From a virus: 20,906 nt of DNA. A program made the position numbers and the translations under genes. A model generated the notes under the pieces. That model was given only the letters and a program-made list of their open reading frames with translations. It searched no databases and was not told the origin of the DNA. This document shows, piece by piece, positions 6,837 to 14,680 of this stretch. Location: IMG/VR virus record IMGVR_UViG_3300030117_002791, positions 1-20,906 of that record; one strand, given 5' to 3'. The stretch's first letter is position 1. Every line of letters starts with the position of its first letter.

Positions 6837-7432
6837 TGAGTGAATTAAATAAAAATCTTCAATCAATAAATCCAAATCCAATTATTGAACTTTATGAAAT
6901 ACAATTAAAAACTGCTTTACATGGTGCGGATACAACTTATAGATTCCATAACAACACAAATATCACAACAGCACAGGGCAACATTATTTGGAACAGTAAT
7001 ACATATTATTCAGCACCAATACAGGCAAGTGGGTTTAAATATGAAACCAAACAAACTCCCAGGCCGACACTTACTATAAGTAACTTATCTTTATTAGCAC
7101 CTGCTGTTCCTATCGGAATAATGTCATCTGTACTTGTAGACGTTAACAGTACAACCCCTGGAAATGATCTTGTTGGTGCAACTGTGACCAGAATAAGAAC
7201 GCTTGCAAGATTTTTACCCAATAGTAATTTTACAGGTAATAATCCTTATGGAACCCCTGATCAAACACAAGAATTTCCTAGAGAAATTTATGAAGTAGCT
7301 CGTAAATCTGCTGAAACAAGAAATTTTTGTACGTTTGAATTAGCATCTTCGATAGATCAAGCTGGAGTAAAACTTCCTAAACGACAATTTTTACCAGATG
7401 AATTTCCTGGAATTGGTGATTTTTTTAACTAA
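6836..7432 (+). CDS. Minor tail protein, lambda gpL-like, without Fe-S cysteines
   Basis: A 198-residue protein of the Phage_tail_L family. Matching segments include IIELYEIQLK (16-25), ITTAQGNIIWNSNTYYSAPI (43-62), the strand RPTLTISNLSL (76-86), a segment near EIYEVARKSAETRNFCTFEL (150-169) and VKLPKRQFLPDEFPGIGDFFN at the end. Lambda gpL (232 residues) carries a C-terminal domain with conserved cysteines that bind a [4Fe-4S] cluster. Here the protein stops just after the 'LP.RQ' strand and contains a single Cys (165), so the Fe-S domain is missing. It is coupled to M and K by 1-base overlaps, and the intact overlap with K argues against a sequencing truncation. Confidence 0.8.
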   Translation: MSELNKNLQSINPNPIIELYEIQLKTALHGADTTYRFHNNTNITTAQGNIIWNSNTYYSAPIQASGFKYETKQTPRPTLTISNLSLLAPAVPIGIMSSVLVDVNSTTPGNDLVGATVTRIRTLARFLPNSNFTGNNPYGTPDQTQEFPREIYEVARKSAETRNFCTFELASSIDQAGVKLPKRQFLPDEFPGIGDFFN

Positions 7433-8160
7433 TGTATTGGAAAGATAAAGTTGTAGAACACGCACTAAAAGAAAGTCCAAAGGAATGTTGTGGTTTATTA
7501 GTAAATATAAAAGGTAAACTTATTTATAAAGAATGTAAAAATTTAGCACACATCAAAACAGATCAATTTATTCTGAATCCACATGATTATGCTGATATTG
7601 AGGATAAGTATGGAAATGAAGCTATAGAAGGTATAGTTCATTCTCATCCCAATTCAAGTCCTATAGCAAGTCCAGCAGATTTAGTATGTGCAGCAAGAAC
7701 AAATAAACATTGGTATATTGTTAATCCTCAAACAAATGAGTGGTATGATTTTTTCCCTAAAGAGTATAAACAAAGTCTTATAGGTAGACCGTGGACTTGG
7801 GATCATACTAATTGCTGGCAATTAATACGAGAGTACTTTAATGCTGAATTAGATATACAATTAATAGATTTTCCTAAACCTGATACGCCAGAAGAATTTT
7901 CTGAAAATCCACTATTTGAAAAATACTTTGAAAAGGCTGGTTTTAAAGAAATAAGTCAAGATGATTCATTACAAAAATATGACTGCGTATTAATGAATTT
8001 ATCTGGTGAAGTTTTAAATCATGTTGGAGTCATTTGTGATGATTTTGGAAATGAGCTTTTACATCATATGCAAGGTAGACTATCATGTAAGGAGACTTAT
8101 ACAAGTTGGTTTCGTAAAATTACAGGGAGGATAGTACGTTATGACAACTTGCCTTCGTAA
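7432..8160 (+). CDS. Tail tip protein K: JAMM/MPN peptidase plus NlpC/P60 domains
   Basis: A 242-residue two-domain protein like lambda gpK. The N-terminal JAMM/Mov34 metallopeptidase fold has Glu18 (KECCGLL) and H70-S-H72-P...S80-P-A-D83, a complete HxH(x7)SxxD zinc site. The C-terminal NlpC/P60 fold has the likely nucleophile Cys128 (HTNCWQL) and His197 (LNHVGVI), with polar residues near HHMQG (211-215) as a possible third residue. The protein sits at the tail tip; the NlpC/P60 half probably cuts peptidoglycan stem peptides during DNA entry, and the JAMM half may process a tail protein. Both active sites look intact. The last 20 bases overlap the next gene, whose ribosome site GGGAGG (8125-8130) lies inside this one. 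Confidence 0.9.
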   Translation: MYWKDKVVEHALKESPKECCGLLVNIKGKLIYKECKNLAHIKTDQFILNPHDYADIEDKYGNEAIEGIVHSHPNSSPIASPADLVCAARTNKHWYIVNPQTNEWYDFFPKEYKQSLIGRPWTWDHTNCWQLIREYFNAELDIQLIDFPKPDTPEEFSENPLFEKYFEKAGFKEISQDDSLQKYDCVLMNLSGEVLNHVGVICDDFGNELLHHMQGRLSCKETYTSWFRKITGRIVRYDNLPS

Positions 8161-8764
8161 GTTAAAAATATACGGTGATTTAGCGGAACACTTAGAAGTA
8201 AAAGAAATAGAAATAGATGTAGCTACAGTTGCTAAAAGTATTCAATGTTTATTGGCATACTATCCAAAAGCAGAAAGTTACATGATAAATAGAAATTATA
8301 GAGTACTAGTAGAGGATAGACCAACTGAATTAGAAGAGTTACATTATCCTGCTGGCAGAGGAGATATTAAAATAGTTCCTGTTATTACTGGAGAAAGTGG
8401 TAGAGGACTTGGATCTATTTTATTAGGAGGATTATTAATAGGAGCAGCTTTTATGAATCCAGCGTTTGGATTAAGTTCTTTTGCTAAAACACAAGTAGGT
8501 TCGGCTATTGCATTTAGTAAATTAGGAATTTTGACTAAATCAGCATTTTATATAGGTACTTATTTAGTACTTGGCGGTATTTCTCAAATGCTTACTCCAA
8601 CTCCACAAACACCAGAAGAAGATCCAGAGAACAGTTTTGCTTTTAACTCTCCTGTTAATACAGCTAGGGCAGGTTTAGCCATACCTTTAATTTATGGAGA
8701 AAGGCTTGTTGGTTCTGCTGTAATTTCAGCAGGTATCATAACCGAAAAAGTTGTGGAGGAGTAA
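8141..8764 (+). CDS. Tail assembly protein, lambda gpI-like
   Basis: A 207-residue protein of the Lambda_tail_I family. An N-terminal beta-grasp-like domain (LRKLKIYGDLAEHLE; a helix with AKSIQCLLAYYPKAE; RVLVEDRPTELEELHYPAG) leads to DIKIVPVITG, the conserved end of that domain. A Gly/Ala-rich hydrophobic stretch (about 88-150, GLGSILLGGLLIGAAF and FYIGTYLVLGGISQML) follows, and then a C-terminal strand segment with ARAGLAIPLIYGERLVGSAVIS. That last segment is typical: it contacts the J protein. The start at 8141 has GGGAGG 10 bases upstream. It ends exactly where the J-like ATG begins. Confidence 0.85.
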   Translation: MTTCLRKLKIYGDLAEHLEVKEIEIDVATVAKSIQCLLAYYPKAESYMINRNYRVLVEDRPTELEELHYPAGRGDIKIVPVITGESGRGLGSILLGGLLIGAAFMNPAFGLSSFAKTQVGSAIAFSKLGILTKSAFYIGTYLVLGGISQMLTPTPQTPEEDPENSFAFNSPVNTARAGLAIPLIYGERLVGSAVISAGIITEKVVEE

Positions 8765-11700
8765 ATGTCAGAAAACGATTTTAAAAATATTCAAGGTGCA
8801 GGTGGTGGTGGTGGTGGCAGTAAAAGTGGTGGTGGTAGTTCGCCAACTACAGCAGAAGATAATTTAGATAGTATTGCAAAAATTAAAGTTTTAGATGCTT
8901 TAGGAGAAGGAGATATTGATGGATTTGCAACACCAAGAAGTTTAGGTATGGCTCAAAGTGCTGCAAATTATAATACAGCAATGCTTAAAGACATATTTTT
9001 TGATAATACTCCAGTTTTAGAGGAAACTGCTAGCAATAGTAATCCAGCAGATGATGATTTTAATTTTGATAATGTAACAATTGCCCATAGAAGAGGTACT
9101 GGTACACAGACAGTTATTCAAGGATTTAGAGCTACTCAGACTGAAGTAAGCATAAATTCACCCGTTACAAAAACAAATCCTGCTGCTGCTACAACTCAAA
9201 CAATAACTGACGCTTCCGATACTATTGATAGAATTAGATTTACAATAAATTTCCCTCAACTTCAAGAATTTAATGATGATGGAGATATTGTTGGAAGTAA
9301 AGCTGAGTATAAGTTTTTAATAAGTTATGACGGTGCTGATTTTATTAATATGTCTCTTGAAGAGTTAGGAGAAGAAGTAACTTTTAACACTACTGGTCGT
9401 AGTGGAGATTTATATCAAAGAAGTTATGGTTTTAGACTGAGAGAGGCTGGATATACTAATAATATAAGAATAAGAATAGAGAGAGTAACAGACGACCCAC
9501 CTACAAAAACACAAAACGCATTTACTTGGTTTTCCTACACAAAAATAAAGTTTGATAATAATAGATACCTTAATACTGCTTTAGTAGGTTTACAGACAAC
9601 AGCAGAACAGTTTAGTTCTATACCTGTTAGAAATTATAGAGTTAGAGGGTTAAGAACAAGAATCCCGAATACTGGATCAGTAGTAATTGGTATTAGTAAA
9701 GCAGCAGGTAGGATTACATATACTGGAACGTGGCCTGGTGCTGGTGCTAGCGGTAATAATAACTTTACGACAACATGGCATAGCGATCCAGCGTGGATAC
9801 TTTGGGATCTTTTAACAGAAGAGAGGTACGGGCTAGGTATAGATCCAGCTACATTAGATGAATTTAGTTTTCTTGCAATTTCCCAGTACAACAATGAGTT
9901 GGTATCAGATAGAGTACCAGCACCTACAGCGATTTCTGGTACTGGAACTTATGACCAAAGTTCATCAACTACCATAACTATTACATCTAATGGACATGGT
10001 TTAGGAAATAACTTTTTTGTTAATTTAGATTTTACTTCGGGTGGACAATCAGATGGTGGCGATGGTGAATATCAAATAACAAGACTTAGTGCTAATGCTT
10101 TTACAGTTACAGTTGAGACTAGCGGAACAAACTCTGGTAACGTAAGTTTCAATACAAATAATTTAAAATTTGGTACATGGACACAGACTGCTAATAAAAC
10201 TTTTGTTGAGGTTACAACGATTGATGGTAATACACCTCCCAATGAAATAAGTCATAATTTAAGTAGCAGAGATTTTTTATTTTGTAAGTTTAGAGGAGCA
10301 AACCCTAGACCTGCTGATGGTACATATAGAGTTAAAAGAACAGGCAGAAAAACTTTAAGGTTATTAAATGTATCTTCTATAGCTTCTACTCAAACTGGTA
10401 CTGTTTCATTTTCAAGAGAAAATAGTGAAGTTAGGTTTGCTTTTAATGGTGTAATAAACAGAGAATACAGAGCTTTTGATCTAATAAATGCAATATGCTC
10501 TACCATGCGTGTCATGCCTTTTTGGAGTGCTGGTAGCGTTACTCTTATACAGGATAAGCCAGCTACACAAACTTCAGGAACTTATACAGCAACTGGAGAA
10601 GTAGCTCCTGTATTTGTATTTTCTCAAGCAAATGTAGAAGGAGGCAATTTTACATATGAAGGAAGTGATATAAAAAACAGAGCAACATTAGTAGCGGTTA
10701 AGTATTTTGATATGGAGCAACGTAAATTTGCTAGGGTTCAATTTCCTACTAAAGATAATGTTGCATCTGATTCAGCAATTACTAAATATGGAACTATAAA
10801 ACGTGAATTAAATGCCTTTGGCTGCACAAGTCAAGGTCAGGCAATGAGACTTGCCAAATGGACAAGAGAAAGTGAACAACTTCTTACTGAAACTGTTACT
10901 TTTACAGTATCTATAGATAGTGGAATTTATGTAAGGCCAGGTCATGTTATCGGTATTAGTGACAGAGTAAGAAATGGCGATTTCAGAAGAGCAGGTCGTG
11001 TAAAGTCTATTCCAGCATCTACAACTGACAGAATTAATTTAGATAGTGATGTAACCACAAGTTTATATGGTAGAAGGACTGTAGACGGTACTTATAGTCA
11101 ATCTGGAACGACTGTAACTATAACAACTAATTCAGATCACCATTATGAAGTTGGATCAAGAGTAACTTTAGATTTTACAAGCGGTAGTGCAGTTGATGGC
11201 TCGTTTGTAATAGCTACTGTTCCTTCCTCTACAACTTTTACAGTGACCGCTTCTGCTTCAGCTACAAATAGTGGAAATGTGACTGTAACTTATACAGATA
11301 CAAGAATGATTTCTGTAGTCATGCCAGATAATTCTGTATCAAGAAAAGAAGTAAACATTTTTAGAAAGTCAGATAATTTAGTTGATGTAGTTGGTAATTT
11401 TGAAACTACTGATGGTTCTCCAACAGCACCAGAAGTTAATACTGTATGGGTTCTGGAAGTTATTAGTGCTGCTGCAAATCGTAATTTAGAAACTGATTTG
11501 TTTAGAATTATTGGTGTAACTGAAGAGCAGGAAGCAAAGTATAAAGTAACAGCACTTACTTATAACCATAGTATTTATTCTACTGTCGATGCTGGTACGG
11601 ATGTTGAATATCGAGATGCTACAAACCTTAATGCCAAACCACAACCTCCAACAAATTTAACTACTACAGAATCTTTGTATAAGGAAACAATAAACCAAAA

Positions 11701-14635
11701 TGCAGATACAGACAGTACACAAAAGAAAACTAATAAGGCAAAAATAAAGTCAATGTTAGCTTTAAAATGGCAAGCTGCTGATGGTGTTGCCAATTATAAA
11801 GTCATGTATAGGTATGCAAATAATAATTTTAGAACAGAAGATGTGCAGGGCACTACATTTGAATTAAAAAACATCAAACCTAACAGACTTTATGATTTTA
11901 GAGTTCAAAGTGCATCTTCAGGAGGTAAATTATCAAGAAAAGCCTCATTAAATAATGTTTTAACACAAGGAAAAACAGCAGCACCAAATCCTGTAACAGG
12001 CTTAGCAATAACAGTGGATCCAAATAAAGGTTTGATTCTTACTTGGAACGAGAACGAGCCCGATCCAGATACTTTCGATGGGACTAATCCTGATGTGTTA
12101 TTTAAAGATTTAGATTTAGTTGGTTATGAAATTCATTTCAATAAAAACAATACTAATGACGTACCAAATGCTAATTTTGGTAATAAAAATGCAGCTACTT
12201 TTTTAACAAGAGCACAAGCACCAGATGTTGAAATAGGAATTAAAAATGTAAAACTTTTAACTTCAGGCAATTTAGGAACTGTTTTATTTTTTATAAAAGC
12301 AAGAGATGATGGAAATAGATACAGTGATGGATCATTTACAAATAATGCGAACAAAGTTACCTTTACACCTGCAACACCTCATGCACCTGTTATTGACACT
12401 TCAACATCAGGAGTTCAAATTGAATCAATAGTTATTGATTTTACAACATTAAGAGATTCGAGTGGCAATCCAGATACTAATGGTACTGAAATTCCTGCAA
12501 ATGGATTTGCAATAAAGCATTATGAAGTCTTGGTTGATGGTAAAACTACAAAAATTGATAATACAGAGTTTATAAGACCAGCCAATTTCAGTGGTACAAA
12601 AACTTTTCAAATAAGAACAGTAGATATTGCTGGCAGTAAAAGTGCATACTCCTCTATTGATATAACAGTAGAAGTTGGAACTGTTCAATTTGATACGCCA
12701 GAAATGGATGATGGTTTTGTTCTTTTAAATTGGAGTTATACACCTCCAACATCAGGTATTACCGTTAAAGAGTTTCAAGTTAAAGTAGGAAATACAAACC
12801 AAACCTTTGCACAGGCATCAGATAAAGGACGGATTCAAGCTACTTCATTGAAAGTAAAGCAAACTGTAGGAACTAAGCGTTATCACATTAGAGCTTTTGA
12901 TGTTAATGATAATATTTCGGCTATTAATACTCAGGATATAACAATTAATCCACCTGAATTGCCAGCACCATATTTTGACACACCAGCTATAACAATAGAT
13001 CCAGAATTATTAACGGTTACAGTTGATTGGTTGGAATATAATCCAGATTTAAATTTTACAGGTGGTTTTTCTTTACCTTTAAAACATTACAAAGTAAAAC
13101 GAGCTACAGCATCAAATATAAACAACACTACAGGTACAGTACAGAGTTTTGCAAACGCAAAAAACAGAGGTAATTACATGGCTACAGAGTTTAAAGAACA
13201 AATAAAACGAAGTAACGGAGTAAAAGAAAATACTTTTTATAGATATTATGTCGAACCAAAAGACATCTATAACAATACAGGCACAGTTCAAAGTGCTGAT
13301 ATTACAATTCAAAGACCTAATAATATAACAAATTTAGACACAGAAGTAATAGATAACAATGTACTTTTAAAGTTTGATGATGCTACTAATAGCAATGGTT
13401 TACCAATAAAACATTATGAGATAAAAAAATCAAAACAAGCAGCAGATGGTTCTTATCAAAGCTACGATGCTGCTGATTTACTGGGAAGAATACAGGGTAC
13501 TTTTTTTGTTAGTTTTGAAGATACAAGTGGTGATTATAGATATTATGTTCGTGCCGTTGATGTTTTAGGAATGCAAAGTGATGATGGTTTTATTGATGCT
13601 GTTGTAGATGAACCACCTGATTTCATATTAATAACAAATTTCAAAACTGATTTCGATGCCTCTACGAATCCCCCAAGTGGCTTACCTACTTTTATTAATT
13701 CAAGTAATTTTTATGTTGAAGATGGTGTTGGCTATGCAAATGTTAGTACAACAGAAACAATACAAGAACATTTTATAGGTACTGGTAGTAATGCGAGCCC
13801 ACAATTTGCAACACCACAAGCACAGATAGACGCTGGTTTTTCAAATTGGTTAATGCCTACAGAAACAGGAGGACATTTTCAGGAAATATTAAATTTAGGT
13901 ACTAATATTAAATCCGCAATAATAAAATCAAGGATTCAATCTGACGATATTGGTTCAACTGCAATAACTCCTACTGTAGGTTTTGGCTCGTCTATAACTG
14001 GCTCTGGGTCTAATACAAGCATTGTTAGTGAAACAAGTGCACAACAACGGAATATTTATGGAACAAATTTTCAATATGTAAGATTTAGGTATGATTTTGC
14101 ACAGGCTGGTGGAAATGATTTATTAAAAGTAAGACAGATAAGATTAAAAGCAGAAGTTAAACAGAAAAATGACCAGGGAAGAGGAGTTGCGATTGTAGGA
14201 ACAGGAACTTACACAAGAACACTTACAACAATGACAGTTACAAAAAATGCTCATGGATTGGCAGTTGGAGATGGTGTTGGGTTTGATGTCACCTCTGGTA
14301 ATGGCACATCAGGTGATTATCAGGTCGAGACAGTACCTAATGCAAATACTTTTACTGTTACCGACTCAGCTTCAGGAACAACAAACGGTAATGTAAGTTT
14401 TATACTTGCTGGCAGTAATAAACGTGGGACACCTGTTTTCTTTAATAAACCTTTTGTAGATATTGAAGCTGTCACTGCAACTCCGAATGTCAACATAACA
14501 GATTCTTATAGTAACGTATTTTGTGTTGTAGACTTTGAAGATGTTGCAGACCCTACAAAATTCCATGTATTTTTATTTAATGACGCTGGAGCTCAAATAT
14601 CTGGAATATTTACATGGCAATGCAGAGGTAGATAG
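8765..14635 (+). CDS. Tail tip attachment protein, lambda gpJ-like, with FN3 array
   Basis: A 1956-residue central tail-tip/host-specificity protein; lambda gpJ is 1132. It has a strong ribosome site (GGAGGAG) upstream. Visible order: a Gly-rich start (GAGGGGGGSKSGGGSS); a J N-terminal region (DSIAKIKVLDALGEGDIDG); the tail-tip ring domains, including HSDPAWILWDLLTEERYGLG; a small beta domain at 392-462; a divergent copy at 470-549; more ring sequence; another copy at 775-843; then about six FN3-like domains (about 962-1619). A C-terminal domain (1619-1956) follows and carries a further copy at 1812-1879, between DQGRGV and FFNKPFVDIEAVT. J trimers sit at the tail end and bind the receptor through the C-terminal part. 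The extra length comes from the FN3 run and the inserted domains. Confidence 0.9.
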   Translation: MSENDFKNIQGAGGGGGGSKSGGGSSPTTAEDNLDSIAKIKVLDALGEGDIDGFATPRSLGMAQSAANYNTAMLKDIFFDNTPVLEETASNSNPADDDFNFDNVTIAHRRGTGTQTVIQGFRATQTEVSINSPVTKTNPAAATTQTITDASDTIDRIRFTINFPQLQEFNDDGDIVGSKAEYKFLISYDGADFINMSLEELGEEVTFNTTGRSGDLYQRSYGFRLREAGYTNNIRIRIERVTDDPPTKTQNAFTWFSYTKIKFDNNRYLNTALVGLQTTAEQFSSIPVRNYRVRGLRTRIPNTGSVVIGISKAAGRITYTGTWPGAGASGNNNFTTTWHSDPAWILWDLLTEERYGLGIDPATLDEFSFLAISQYNNELVSDRVPAPTAISGTGTYDQSSSTTITITSNGHGLGNNFFVNLDFTSGGQSDGGDGEYQITRLSANAFTVTVETSGTNSGNVSFNTNNLKFGTWTQTANKTFVEVTTIDGNTPPNEISHNLSSRDFLFCKFRGANPRPADGTYRVKRTGRKTLRLLNVSSIASTQTGTVSFSRENSEVRFAFNGVINREYRAFDLINAICSTMRVMPFWSAGSVTLIQDKPATQTSGTYTATGEVAPVFVFSQANVEGGNFTYEGSDIKNRATLVAVKYFDMEQRKFARVQFPTKDNVASDSAITKYGTIKRELNAFGCTSQGQAMRLAKWTRESEQLLTETVTFTVSIDSGIYVRPGHVIGISDRVRNGDFRRAGRVKSIPASTTDRINLDSDVTTSLYGRRTVDGTYSQSGTTVTITTNSDHHYEVGSRVTLDFTSGSAVDGSFVIATVPSSTTFTVTASASATNSGNVTVTYTDTRMISVVMPDNSVSRKEVNIFRKSDNLVDVVGNFETTDGSPTAPEVNTVWVLEVISAAANRNLETDLFRIIGVTEEQEAKYKVTALTYNHSIYSTVDAGTDVEYRDATNLNAKPQPPTNLTTTESLYKETINQNADTDSTQKKTNKAKIKSMLALKWQAADGVANYKVMYRYANNNFRTEDVQGTTFELKNIKPNRLYDFRVQSASSGGKLSRKASLNNVLTQGKTAAPNPVTGLAITVDPNKGLILTWNENEPDPDTFDGTNPDVLFKDLDLVGYEIHFNKNNTNDVPNANFGNKNAATFLTRAQAPDVEIGIKNVKLLTSGNLGTVLFFIKARDDGNRYSDGSFTNNANKVTFTPATPHAPVIDTSTSGVQIESIVIDFTTLRDSSGNPDTNGTEIPANGFAIKHYEVLVDGKTTKIDNTEFIRPANFSGTKTFQIRTVDIAGSKSAYSSIDITVEVGTVQFDTPEMDDGFVLLNWSYTPPTSGITVKEFQVKVGNTNQTFAQASDKGRIQATSLKVKQTVGTKRYHIRAFDVNDNISAINTQDITINPPELPAPYFDTPAITIDPELLTVTVDWLEYNPDLNFTGGFSLPLKHYKVKRATASNINNTTGTVQSFANAKNRGNYMATEFKEQIKRSNGVKENTFYRYYVEPKDIYNNTGTVQSADITIQRPNNITNLDTEVIDNNVLLKFDDATNSNGLPIKHYEIKKSKQAADGSYQSYDAADLLGRIQGTFFVSFEDTSGDYRYYVRAVDVLGMQSDDGFIDAVVDEPPDFILITNFKTDFDASTNPPSGLPTFINSSNFYVEDGVGYANVSTTETIQEHFIGTGSNASPQFATPQAQIDAGFSNWLMPTETGGHFQEILNLGTNIKSAIIKSRIQSDDIGSTAITPTVGFGSSITGSGSNTSIVSETSAQQRNIYGTNFQYVRFRYDFAQAGGNDLLKVRQIRLKAEVKQKNDQGRGVAIVGTGTYTRTLTTMTVTKNAHGLAVGDGVGFDVTSGNGTSGDYQVETVPNANTFTVTDSASGTTNGNVSFILAGSNKRGTPVFFNKPFVDIEAVTATPNVNITDSYSNVFCVVDFEDVADPTKFHVFLFNDAGAQISGIFTWQCRGR
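9938..10150 (+). repeat. Inserted beta domain in J, copy 1
   Basis: Residues 392-462. The pattern is GTGTYDQ-(S/T-rich)-TITITSNGHGLG...VNLDFTSGG...DGEYQITRL..NAFTVTV..SGTNSGNVSF. The same pattern recurs at 11087 and 14198. A more divergent version (GTWTQTANKTFVEVTT ... DGTYRVKRTGRKTLRLLNVSS ... TGTVSF) follows at 10172-10411. Confidence 0.75.
11087..11293 (+). repeat. Inserted beta domain in J, copy 2
   Basis: Residues 775-843: GTYSQSGTTVTITTNSDHHY, VTLDFTSGSAVDGSFVIATV, STTFTVTASA, then NSGNVTVTY. It aligns along its length with copies 1 and 3 at protein level, while the DNA has diverged, so these are old duplications or repeated acquisitions. Confidence 0.75.
14198..14401 (+). repeat. Inserted beta domain in J, copy 3
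   Basis: Residues 1812-1879: GTGTYTRTLTTMTVTKNAHG, VGFDVTSGNGTSGDYQVETV, NANTFTVTDSASGTTNGNVS. It lies inside the C-terminal receptor-proximal domain, between KAEVKQKNDQG and RGTPVFFNKPFVDIE. Confidence 0.75.
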
Positions 14636-14639
14636 AATA

Positions 14640-14657
14640 TAGGATATGATTTATACT
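14640..14657 (+). promoter_or_regulatory. Possible promoter before the tail fibre gene
   Basis: The 45-base gap between J and the fibre gene contains TAGGAT (14640-14645) and TATACT (14652-14657, with TAGATA 17 bases upstream at 14629). Either could be a -10 box. Gaps this long are rare in this packed region. The evidence is only motif resemblance. Confidence 0.25.
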
Positions 14658-14680
14658 TTATTTAAAAAGTGCAATAGGTA

